The notes under the pieces were generated by a model. It saw nothing but the letters and a program-made list of their open reading frames with translations, was not told the origin of the DNA and ran no database searches. Positions 56,840 to 64,000 of a DNA stretch of 64,000 bases are shown here, in pieces. The stretch is from Chania multitudinisentens RB-25 (lineage in GTDB: Bacteria; Pseudomonadota; Gammaproteobacteria; Enterobacterales; Enterobacteriaceae): contig NZ_CP007044.2 in assembly GCF_000520015.2 (NCBI RefSeq), positions 62,001 through 126,000 of the forward strand, in the 5' to 3' direction. The position numbers and the translations under genes were made by a program. Every line of letters begins with the position of its first letter. Position 1 is the stretch's first letter.

Positions 56840-57364
56840 ATAAACAGTAATATAAACGGACAGATAGCATACTGTCCGTGACGCTCACTGAATCAACTCA
56901 CAGCGCTTACCTCAACCAGCAGCACCCTTGTAAAGTGGCAGGATCTAATGGATGATTCTCCCGATAGCGCATCAGAAATTCAGAAATGCCTGAGTTAATT
57001 AGCAGAATGGATGATATTATCGCGAAAAATTACCCGCAGGCACCGACCTGCACGCTGGTAGACATTACGAGTCAAGCAGTAATATGTCTGGCTGCTCTCT
57101 CAGCATCGGGGAATATTTTAACTCATATTTTCAACAAAAAAAATTTGAGGCTCTTTATAGGATTTTATTTAAAATAATTAAAAATAAAATCATTCCAAAT
57201 CAATATCATTACTACCCTAATAATATTCCCACATAGAAGAAAACACCAAGTCAATACAGCTCTGTCCAATTCAACCAACCTTCACTTTTAGCTTTATTTT
57301 ATAATTGGCTATACTGTTTCATTGCCAACACAGTTCAACTAACGCTATCCTCTATCAACAACAT
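56840..57364. other. Degenerate intergenic region at the right edge of the AT-rich block
   Basis: No intact gene is supported. A 63-codon frame at 56986-57177 has peptide-like content (KNYPQAPTCTLVDITSQAVI) but lacks a clear ribosome binding site, and the frames around it are interrupted by stops. It looks like remains of a lost gene. The rest, to 57364, is AT-rich and featureless. Confidence 0.5.
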
Positions 57365-57466
57365 ATGGTGGATAATTTTAACCGCGAGGGCTTTGCGATA
57401 GAGCTCGGCCTGAATATCCCAACACAGTAAGTGGTTAAAGTGCTGGAGCGTTTAGATAAAACATAA
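57365..57466 (+). pseudogene. IS3-family transposase (OrfB) remnant
   Basis: The frame reads MVDNFNREGFAIELGLNIPT, one residue, a stop, then VVKVLERLDKT. VDDFNREGLGIEVDFSLPAERVI-like sequence is a hallmark of the IS3-family integrase core around its second catalytic Asp. Only about 34 codons remain, with an internal stop and no inverted repeats. It marks past transposition at the edge of the AT-rich block. Confidence 0.65.
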
Positions 57467-57650
57467 TGTTATTTTATTATTGACAATTAAGGGAGATTGC
57501 CTAGGAATACCTAAATCCATGGCCTATTTTATTTGCCCACAACATGGAATACGAAATACCTCAACCTCAAAACGGGGCTCACTACTGCCTGTTTGCAATA
57601 ATGTCGTACCCTTTGTATCGGATAAATAACCACAGACAAGGAAAGATAAT

Positions 57651-60308
57651 ATGACCATTAGAATTACCAAAATAGCCAGCCTCATGATAGCGACGCTGGC
57701 AACTGGCCCTTTATCTGCTGAAGCGAGAACTCCCCTTATTTTCAATACAACAACCCCCCAGAACGACCTAACGGGTGCCATGGCTGCACAGGTGCAGTTT
57801 GCCCAGAGCCAGATCCTGCCCGCCCAGCCAAAGGAGGGTGATCGCCAGCCGACCCTGACTAGTTTGCGTAAAAGCCTGCTGTTGGTGCGGCCATTGCAGG
57901 CTGATGAGGTAACACCAGTACGGGTACAGGCCCAAGATGCCAATGGCAAAGTTCTCGGCACCCTGACACTAGCACCGCCATCAGCGTTGCCAGAGACCGT
58001 CTATCACTTGTCTGATGCACCTAAAGAAGATGTGGATTTTACCCCCACAAACGGATCGTCCGTAACCATCAGCAGCAGTGCCGATCTGGATAAGCTCAGC
58101 GATAAAAGTGCCAGCTTTCTTAAGGAGCGCTTGACGGGCAAGGCGCTGGTAGATATCCAGACTGCCGACGGCTACTGGGTACAGGATATCTATCTACCCG
58201 CAGGCGCTGAGTGGCAAGACAAAATGGTACGGGTGCGCTCAAATGCGGGCTACAGCTCGAATATCTACTACGGCAATAAGCAGGTGACTGTTTCACGGGG
58301 GCAGACTCTTCAGTTCAAATCTGTCAATGGCCAGTGGTTCTACCAGGAAGAACTTGAGAACAACCGCATCACCTATGCGCAGAATACCTGGAGTGGCGAG
58401 CTGCCTGCTGAATGGATCCTGCCGGGGTTGAGCCTCACCATTAGCCAAGGGAAACACAGCGGCGAACTTACCAGGATCAGGGTTGGAGCACCCAATGAAT
58501 TGCTGCTCCACACCATCGACATCGGCATGTTGACTCCCCCACGGGATCGTTTCGATTTTGCCAAAGACCCAGAAGCGCATCGCGAATACTTCCAGACTAT
58601 CCCGGTCAGCCGGATGATCGTCAGCCAGTACGCACCCGTTCATCTACAGGAAGTGATGCTGCCGGATGGCACTCTGCTCACTGATTTCGACCCGAGCACC
58701 GGGGGCTGGCATACCGGCACCATGCGCGAGCAGATCGGCAAGGAGCTCATATCCCACGGCATCGACAATGCCAACTACGGCATCAACAACACGGCGACAC
58801 AAGGGAACAAGAGCTATTCTTTCGATGCCGCCCAACTGGTGGCCCACAACAGCCGCGGTAACTACGCCAATGGGGTACAGGTTCATGGCGGCTCCGGGGG
58901 AGCTGGCATCGTGACCCTGGATAAGTCGCTCGGCAATGAATTCAGCCATGAAGTAGGCCACAATTACGGGCTTGGCCACTATGTCGATGGCTTCCGTGGC
59001 TCAGTCCACCGCAGCGCCGATCAGATTAACTCCAGCTGGGGCTGGGATAGCGACAAGCGCCGTTTCATTCCCAACTTCTTCCCGACCCGCACCAATGCAG
59101 ACGCCTGTCTGGATGGAGAATGTCAGCCCCCGTTTGAGGGGCGCAAGTTTGGTTTCGACTCAATGGCAGGCGGCTCTCCATTCTCTAACGCCAATCGCTT
59201 CACTCTCTACACGCCCAATTCGGCAGCCATTATCCAAAGTTTTTTAGAAAGCAAAGCGGTGTTCGATGCTAACTCACCCACCGGCTTTAGCAAATGGGAC
59301 GCAGCAACCGCCCGTATGGAACCCTATGAGCACAAGGTTGAGAAGCTAGAGCAGATTGATGCCCCGGTTGATGATTTGAGCGAAAACCGGCTAATGACGC
59401 TATTTGATGAATATTCGGTGGTCAATATCGCTATGTGGGATGGCCACTGGACACGTTATATCCGTGTACCCGCTGCTTCTGACAAAAACCAGAACCGCAG
59501 TCTGACCATCAATCACAAGGCGAGCTACAACAGCATTCTCACTATCAACGGTGAAGATATCCTTATCCAAAAGGGCGTCAAAAAGAGCTTTACCTCTGAT
59601 GGCCAAAGGTGGCAAGAGAGCGCTGAGATCGATACCCGAGTTGTTCGCAAACCAGAGCAGTTTGGCGTTCCGGTGACAACACTAGTGGGTTACTATGACC
59701 CGCAAGGCACCTTACCCAGCTATATTTACCCGGCCTTACATGGCGCGTATGGATTCACCTATTCCGATGACAGCACCGAAATTGCAGACGGTGACTGCCA
59801 GTTGCAGGTGGAAACTGACAACGGGATTCTGCACTTCAAACTGACCAACCATCGCGCCATCAGCACACTGATGAACAAATTCCACATCAACGTCCCTACG
59901 GCGAGCCAACCTAGTAGAGCTACCGTGCTATGCCACAACCAAAGTTTTACTGAAAGAACACTATCAAGCGCACCAGAAGGTCTCTCATATACCGTTAATG
60001 GCCGAGCTCTACCGGCAAAACATAATGAAGGTTGCATTATATCTAATCAAACAGGCGATAAATATTGCCTTCCTATCGGCGAACGCTCTGGATACTCCTT
60101 GCCTTCGTGGATCTACAATCACGAAGTTCATGTAGATGCTGGTTCAGAAGCAAAAGTATATTTATCGGATTGGGATAACCTTTCATATAGCAGAGTTGGG
60201 GAATTTATTGGTAACGTAGCGACCAGTGAATTAAAGAATGTAAGAGCCTGGAATGGTATGTATCTAGACTTCAGCAAGCCAAAATCAATGAGGGTGGTTA
60301 GCAAATAA
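57651..60308 (+). CDS. Secreted M66-family (StcE-like) zinc metalloprotease
   Basis: 885 aa. Signal peptide KIASLMIATLATGPLSAEA, cleaved around residue 25. The active site EFSHEVGHNYGLGH (HExxHxxGxxH, near residue 435) and the following FGFDSMAGGSP Met-turn are intact, as in StcE and other M66 peptidases, which cleave mucin-type glycoproteins. A beta-rich N-terminal domain precedes it. The C-terminal part contains YCLPIGERSGYSLPSWIYNH and AKVYLSDWDNLSYSRVGEF, possibly a beta/gamma-crystallin-like or carbohydrate-binding module. AAGGAAAG lies 7 nt before ATG 57651. The first part is more GC-rich than its last 300 bases, which are AT-rich, suggesting a joined or exchanged C-terminus. It is a possible virulence or insect-gut factor. 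Confidence 0.9.
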   Translation: MTIRITKIASLMIATLATGPLSAEARTPLIFNTTTPQNDLTGAMAAQVQFAQSQILPAQPKEGDRQPTLTSLRKSLLLVRPLQADEVTPVRVQAQDANGKVLGTLTLAPPSALPETVYHLSDAPKEDVDFTPTNGSSVTISSSADLDKLSDKSASFLKERLTGKALVDIQTADGYWVQDIYLPAGAEWQDKMVRVRSNAGYSSNIYYGNKQVTVSRGQTLQFKSVNGQWFYQEELENNRITYAQNTWSGELPAEWILPGLSLTISQGKHSGELTRIRVGAPNELLLHTIDIGMLTPPRDRFDFAKDPEAHREYFQTIPVSRMIVSQYAPVHLQEVMLPDGTLLTDFDPSTGGWHTGTMREQIGKELISHGIDNANYGINNTATQGNKSYSFDAAQLVAHNSRGNYANGVQVHGGSGGAGIVTLDKSLGNEFSHEVGHNYGLGHYVDGFRGSVHRSADQINSSWGWDSDKRRFIPNFFPTRTNADACLDGECQPPFEGRKFGFDSMAGGSPFSNANRFTLYTPNSAAIIQSFLESKAVFDANSPTGFSKWDAATARMEPYEHKVEKLEQIDAPVDDLSENRLMTLFDEYSVVNIAMWDGHWTRYIRVPAASDKNQNRSLTINHKASYNSILTINGEDILIQKGVKKSFTSDGQRWQESAEIDTRVVRKPEQFGVPVTTLVGYYDPQGTLPSYIYPALHGAYGFTYSDDSTEIADGDCQLQVETDNGILHFKLTNHRAISTLMNKFHINVPTASQPSRATVLCHNQSFTERTLSSAPEGLSYTVNGRALPAKHNEGCIISNQTGDKYCLPIGERSGYSLPSWIYNHEVHVDAGSEAKVYLSDWDNLSYSRVGEFIGNVATSELKNVRAWNGMYLDFSKPKSMRVVSK

Positions 60309-60428
60309 AAAAATGGTGTGCCCTATTACAGCCAGTTCTGGAGCGGTATATTCCATTTTGTTGATGCCGCCTGGATCAATAGATAAATAACTTTCCGCCT
60401 GAGAATATCAGGCTTGATGCAAGGCGCA

Positions 60429-60452
60429 GGAACACAGCCAAGGCTGTGTTCC
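60429..60452 (+). terminator. Intrinsic terminator after the M66 protease gene
   Basis: A perfect 11-bp stem GGAACACAGCC / GGCTGTGTTCC with a 2-nt centre, followed by TTTATTACTT. A smaller hairpin (GCCTGA/TCAGGC, 60397-60413) precedes it. Placed about 120 bases after the protease stop, it is a good rho-independent terminator. Confidence 0.8.
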
Positions 60453-60476
60453 TTTATTACTTGTGGTATCTGACTG

Positions 60477-60516
60477 GGGTATTTGAGCACATTACGTGTT
60501 CGGCGCTCAAATACCC
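60477..60516. repeat. 12-bp inverted repeat before CRISPR array 3
   Basis: Perfect arms GGGTATTTGAGC / GCTCAAATACCC around a 16-nt loop. It may be the terminator of the array transcript, coming from the right, or an operator. The rest of the 60453-60623 stretch holds no gene I can support. Confidence 0.5.
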
Positions 60517-60623
60517 GCCAACAGCACTAGCACGGAATTAAGGGGCGCAGATCGGTAGTGTTGGTTGGTTCTTCAACACGGCGGTGAACTCACCAATGAG
60601 CTCGTTAGCGCTCATCTGATTAA

Positions 60624-61551
60624 TATCTAAGCTGCCTGTACGGCAGTGAACTCTCGCTATGCTACGGGTGTTTCTGCCCGGATTTTCTAAGCTGCCTGTG
60701 CGGCAGTGAACCCTGAAAGACGAACTGCCAGAGGCCAGAGATTTTTCTAAGCTGCCTATGCGGCAGTGAACTTAAAAAGCTGAACGAAGAAGCCAGAAAG
60801 GCGTTTCTAAGCTGCCTATGCGGCAGTGAACCTTCCAGATGGGCTATCACAAGCTGAATACATTTTCTAAGCTGCCTATGCGGCAGTGAACTATGCGAAT
60901 TTCCCGCTGATCACGTTGGCGCTTTCTAAGCTGCCTATGCGGCAGTGAACTACCGGGCTTCAAGTTGGTGGAAGGTAAGTTATTTCTAAGCTGCCTGTGC
61001 GGCAGTGAACGAAGCCATTGCACGGGCCGCAGTTATGGTCATTTTCTAAGCTGCCTGTGCGGCAGTGAACTTGTTCATGGTCTTGACCAGTTTACGGCCC
61101 GTTTTCTAAGCTGCCTGTGCGGCAGTGAACATTTCATCCCTTAACTCTTTTAATTTATCAGTTTTCTAAGCTGCCTGTGCGGCAGTGAACGGGAAACCTC
61201 TGACCCTTCCGCGATCCTGGTCTTTCTAAGCTGCCTGTGCGGCAGTGAACAAGCTCGTTTACTGCATTCATAATGTTCCGTGTTTCTAAGCTGCCTGTGC
61301 GGCAGTGAACAATTGGCTCTTTTGAACTGTATCAACGCCACATTTCTAAGCTGCCTGTGCGGCAGTGAACTGCCTCTAAAGCCTCTTTTGACAGATGTTC
61401 CAGTTTCTAAGCTGCCTGTGCGGCAGTGAACGCTGATAAAGAGGCTGGGTTGCTATCTGGTATTTTCTAAGCTGCCTGTGCGGCAGTGAACATCGGCGGA
61501 TGCATACAACGGGGATCATCTGTTTTCTAAGCTGCCTGTGCGGCAGTGAAC
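60624..61551 (-). CRISPR. Type I-F CRISPR array 3 (16 repeats, 15 spacers), next to cas genes
   Basis: Repeats of 28 nt start at 60624, 60684, 60744, 60804, 60864, 60923, then every 60 to 61343, then 61404, 61464 and 61524. Spacers are 32 nt, with one of 31 (60892-60922) and one of 33 (61371-61403). The first repeat has one mismatch (TATCTAAG), marking the distal end; the leader is at 61552 onwards. The loop on the minus strand is mostly GCACA, with GCATA in four older repeats. Array 3 lies directly downstream of cas6f, so cas readthrough could also transcribe it. Confidence 0.98.
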
Positions 61552-61680
61552 TGTTGCATATCCTTTCTAACCTACTGTTAATCAAACAACAACAGGCAAA
61601 TCCGTTGAAAAACCCTTTTTCAGCGATGGCTAATCCTAACCTATTAAATCAATAAGTTAGGATCGGCCAAAAAATTAGGG
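61552..61680 (-). promoter_or_regulatory. CRISPR array 3 leader with IHF site
   Basis: The leader lies between the last repeat and the cas6f stop. It keeps AAAAACCCTTTTTC and a diverged version of the GCTAAAAAAGAGGGT block. AATCAATAAGTTA at 61647-61659 matches the IHF consensus exactly, 95 bases from the first repeat. It sits inside CCTAAC...GTTAGG arms. Overall more diverged from leaders 1 and 2 than they are from each other. Confidence 0.78.
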
Positions 61681-62235
61681 TTAAAACCACGGGATGGTCG
61701 CTGTCGGGCTTAAGCCATAAGCACTGAATGCACCTTCGGTTGCGTTATCGCCAAGCGGCCCCTGTTCGATAAACAACAGAAACGTCTGCTCGCTGGATAA
61801 GCTTTTCAAACGAATAAAGGGTAAAGATGAGCGTTTTTCCACTGAATCAGGAATACGCTGCCGCGCTTCTTCTTCAGTCAGCCACCCTTTGCTGACTGAA
61901 CGGCGGCGTAACCGTTCCGCGTTACTCTTTGGTTGCACACGCCGCACGGTGCGATACTTCACTTTCTCCGGCACCGGCAAAATGCCGCTGTGCTCAGTAT
62001 TATCACGCAGCCCTTTGCGCCACGGCTGTGCGTCTAATGTACTGAGTGCAGTAAGAGAACCGTGCAAACGCAGCCGATCCCCCAAGGTTTTACCCGCCGC
62101 AGGAAAGCTTACCCCGATCTGCCCCTGGCCTACATGGCCTAACGCCCGGTGCAACTTGGCAAACAGCACCTCCAACAACGTTGAAGGGCCGAAGTCAGGA
62201 TCGGGAAGAATACGGATTTCAATATAATGCCCCAT
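61681..62235 (-). CDS. cas6f: CRISPR endoribonuclease Cas6f (Csy4)
   Basis: 184 aa. It begins MGHYIEIRILPDPDFGPSTL; His29 lies in LFAKLHRAL, the catalytic His of Pseudomonas Csy4. The basic helix YRTVRRVQPKSNAERLRRRS binds the repeat hairpin, and the end AYGLSPTATIPWF is conserved. Cas6f cleaves the CRISPR transcript at the base of the repeat stem and stays bound to the crRNA end. It should process all three arrays because the stem CTGCC/GGCAG is identical in them. It lies 9 bases after csy3. Confidence 0.97.
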   Translation of the reverse strand: MGHYIEIRILPDPDFGPSTLLEVLFAKLHRALGHVGQGQIGVSFPAAGKTLGDRLRLHGSLTALSTLDAQPWRKGLRDNTEHSGILPVPEKVKYRTVRRVQPKSNAERLRRRSVSKGWLTEEEARQRIPDSVEKRSSLPFIRLKSLSSEQTFLLFIEQGPLGDNATEGAFSAYGLSPTATIPWF

Positions 62236-62244
62236 ACAATGCCC

Positions 62245-63249
62245 TTATTCGCCTTTTTCGCCAAAGACACCACCACGGATTAAAATAGCCATCACATAGT
62301 GCTGCTGTTCAACCGCCGGTTTATCCCCTTTGGTCACCCAGTTATCCAGCAATGTATAAAAATCCATTTTCTGCTTCGGTTGGCGGTACGCTTTGCCACG
62401 GCTGGTGACGGAGCCGTAAGGCTCAACCGCAATCGGCCCCAGGCCCAACTCAGCGGCATCGGGATACCAGGTATCGATGGTGCGCAACGCATTACCCACT
62501 TTCTGCGAATGCAGTGCCGCACCGTCCGCCACCTGATACAACACCTTGCTTTTCTTGCTGTTGCTGTCGAGCACCAACTCCTGGGAAGGGAAAACTTCTT
62601 GCCCATTGCCTAAGCGCACAAAAGCCTCAACGCTCAAAAACGCGAAACTCTCTCCCGCCAGACCTTGTTCTATTTCCTGTGCCAACGCCGCTAATGCGCC
62701 TTGCGGCGGGCTGAATACGCGCAGGCTATGATCTTCACTATTGAATTCCCATTGCTGGGTTTTACCTTTTACACAGACCTTAACTGCCTCAGCCCCCACC
62801 CGGTTGCGCCACAGAAAACGGCCATTCGCCAGGTTTTCTGCATAGCGCGCCGCCAGCTCGCCAAAACCCTGCTCCGCAATGTAGCCATTAATCACATTAG
62901 CCAGCTCAGCCTGATATTCCTGATCGTTACACACCGAAGGCACCGCTAGATTGCCCAGCACGCGCAGCGTGAAGCTGACTTTCAGGGTGTCGCAATCAAA
63001 AGGCAGCGCGGCAACGTCGACCCGTTGCAGGTTGGCTTTTTGAATTTCGGCATCCAATTTGGCCGGATCGCTGGCAATCGCGTTCTTTAAACGGTTGGAG
63101 ATAGTACCGCGCACCGCTTTTTCCTGAATTTTTATCGGTTGCCATTCACCCTGTTGTTCCCAATTACCGGCATACAGCATGGCATCGGAGTTTGCTAATT
63201 TACGTTCGAATGCCAGTACGGAAGCCGTTTTAATCGTTGCTTTAGCCAT
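62245..63249 (-). CDS. csy3: Type I-F Cascade backbone protein Csy3 (Cas7f)
   Basis: 334 aa, normal length. KTASVLAFERKLANSDAMLY at the start, RGTISNRLKNAIASDPAKLD, GRFLWRNRVGAEAVKV and KAYRQPKQKMDFYTLLDNW are typical. Six copies form the helical backbone that covers the crRNA spacer. It lies between csy2 (17 bases upstream) and cas6f (9 bases downstream) in one operon. Confidence 0.96.
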   Translation of the reverse strand: MAKATIKTASVLAFERKLANSDAMLYAGNWEQQGEWQPIKIQEKAVRGTISNRLKNAIASDPAKLDAEIQKANLQRVDVAALPFDCDTLKVSFTLRVLGNLAVPSVCNDQEYQAELANVINGYIAEQGFGELAARYAENLANGRFLWRNRVGAEAVKVCVKGKTQQWEFNSEDHSLRVFSPPQGALAALAQEIEQGLAGESFAFLSVEAFVRLGNGQEVFPSQELVLDSNSKKSKVLYQVADGAALHSQKVGNALRTIDTWYPDAAELGLGPIAVEPYGSVTSRGKAYRQPKQKMDFYTLLDNWVTKGDKPAVEQQHYVMAILIRGGVFGEKGE

Positions 63250-63266
63250 TTTTTATTCCTTTAAAA

Positions 63267-64000
63267 TCATTCTTCTTCGTTAAATTCGTCGTATTCCACC
63301 GCTGCCGATAACGCACTGCGGCAGACGTAGGTATCGTTCAGATGGTGGTAATGCCACAACAAGGTTTTCAGGTCGTTAATACGATGCGGGCTGCGCCATT
63401 CACCAATGCCGTAGACCGCCTCCGCAAAGCGGAAAGGGGTGACCGGATCGCGGGCGTTTTCCACCTCACCAGGCGGGAACAAGGGGGAAATCGCTTGGTA
63501 GCCGGTTTGCAACGGCACCAAAAAGCCTTTTTCCGGTTTGGCGACATAACGCCATTGGATTGTTTCATCCACCGTGGCCTGCATTTTTAGCGCAGCAAAA
63601 TCAAGCCAGGCGTCGATCATTTCAGCCTGAGGTTCTTTTTGCTTTAACACCTCAAAATGCGCTTGCAGCAGTTCGGAACGATCCAGCAGAACAAAACCCG
63701 GTAATAAACGGCGCATCAGGCGGCGCAGCGCCTTGGTTTCATCCGGGTAAGCCATCACGCTGACCTCCCCAATGCTGACGATGGTGCCACCCGCCAAACG
63801 CTGGCGCAGGCATAACGGTGCCAAATGATCTGCCAGGGCTTTTGCCCCTTCACGCCCATTGGCAACCACGCCGTTGCACTCGATCAATAACGAAACCGTC
63901 ATATGCATACGGCCTTCTTCATTGAAAGCAGCGGTTTTGGCCTCTTTGGTCAGCGGATTACGGGTGAGAGAAAAAACGCGATCCCACCCCGATGAATGCG
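63267..64000 (-). CDS. csy2: Type I-F Cascade protein Csy2 (Cas5f), 5' part outside window
   Basis: The frame stays open to the window edge. The ATG at 63908 is internal, since the bases upstream read GWDRVFSLTRNPLTKEAKTA, a conserved Csy2 segment. Visible parts include MTVSLLIECNG, KALRRLMRRLLPGFVLLDRS and YVAKPEKGFLVPLQTGYQAI. Csy2 pairs with Csy1 to hold the 5' handle of the crRNA. cas1, cas2-3 and csy1 should lie to the right. Confidence 0.95.
   Translation of the reverse strand, partial: HSSGWDRVFSLTRNPLTKEAKTAAFNEEGRMHMTVSLLIECNGVVANGREGAKALADHLAPLCLRQRLAGGTIVSIGEVSVMAYPDETKALRRLMRRLLPGFVLLDRSELLQAHFEVLKQKEPQAEMIDAWLDFAALKMQATVDETIQWRYVAKPEKGFLVPLQTGYQAISPLFPPGEVENARDPVTPFRFAEAVYGIGEWRSPHRINDLKTLLWHYHHLNDTYVCRSALSAAVEYDEFNEEE

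Noticed and set aside
56986..57177. 63-codon plus-strand frame
   Set aside because: No start signal, and surrounding frames are interrupted; treated as a remnant and not a gene.
60662..61585. Repeat-peptide frames (SLPHRQLR)
   Set aside because: Same artefact in CRISPR array 3.

Overview
The window looks like chromosome from an enterobacterium of the Serratia/Yersiniaceae type. The support is protein resemblance to enterobacterial families (YhfZ, the YehI-L-M-P-Q set, YhbQ, YhbP, YraR, NrdD/NrdG, PhnF-P), a type I-F CRISPR-Cas system, and a GH18 chitinase. The genus is inference; no rRNA or other marker gene is present.

Layout. (1) 1-615: 5' part of a yhfZ-like regulator whose leader is a 52-bp perfect palindrome. 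(2) 736-11393: a five-gene minus-strand cluster matching E. coli yehI-yehL-yehM-yehP-yehQ (DUF4132, MoxR AAA+ ATPase, DUF5682, von Willebrand A, SWIM zinc finger). (3) 11619-26000: two type I-F CRISPR arrays in the same orientation with near-identical leaders. Between them lie a giant three-module NRPS (C-A-T-E-C-A-T-C-A-T-TE, 3766 aa) and a small winged-helix regulator. (4) 26099-31298: yhbQ, a flavodoxin-fold oxidoreductase with a divergent LysR regulator, and the anaerobic ribonucleotide reductase genes nrdD and nrdG, separated by a cluster of hairpins. The nrdD promoter region carries NrdR-like boxes and two perfect DnaA boxes. (5) 31400-33654: a GH18 chitinase without a signal peptide, followed by the frameshifted remains of a chitin-binding domain. 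(6) 34275-41898: the carbon-phosphorus lyase operon phnFGHIJKLMNP, without the phnCDE transporter or phnO. (7) 41899-44123: yraR, a DUF1176 protein and yhbP. (8) 44353-56839: a conspicuously AT-rich block, probably acquired. It holds an AfsA-like hotdog protein, a HAD phosphatase, a thiolase, two SDRs, an aldo/keto reductase, a tautomerase, a secreted beta-propeller, two exporters, two LysR regulators and two proteins I do not recognise. (9) 56840-60308: a decayed region with an IS3-type transposase fragment, then a large secreted M66 (StcE-like) metalloprotease. (10) 60624-64000: a third I-F array next to cas6f (csy4), csy3 and the truncated csy2.

How the parts may work together. The I-F cas genes at the right edge can process all three arrays, because the repeats share one stem and differ only in the loop. 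All three leaders carry a perfect IHF consensus site 95-96 nt from the first repeat. The AT-rich block is the most original part. AfsA makes the butyrolactone/butenolide signal precursor in Streptomyces, where a phosphatase and a reductase finish the molecule. Here an AfsA-like gene is packed with a HAD phosphatase, reductases, a thiolase, exporters and LysR regulators, which suggests a small diffusible lactone-, furan- or butenolide-type signal in a Gram-negative host. The NRPS between the two CRISPR arrays is a second specialised-metabolite locus, predicted to make an acylated or free tripeptide with a D-configured first residue.
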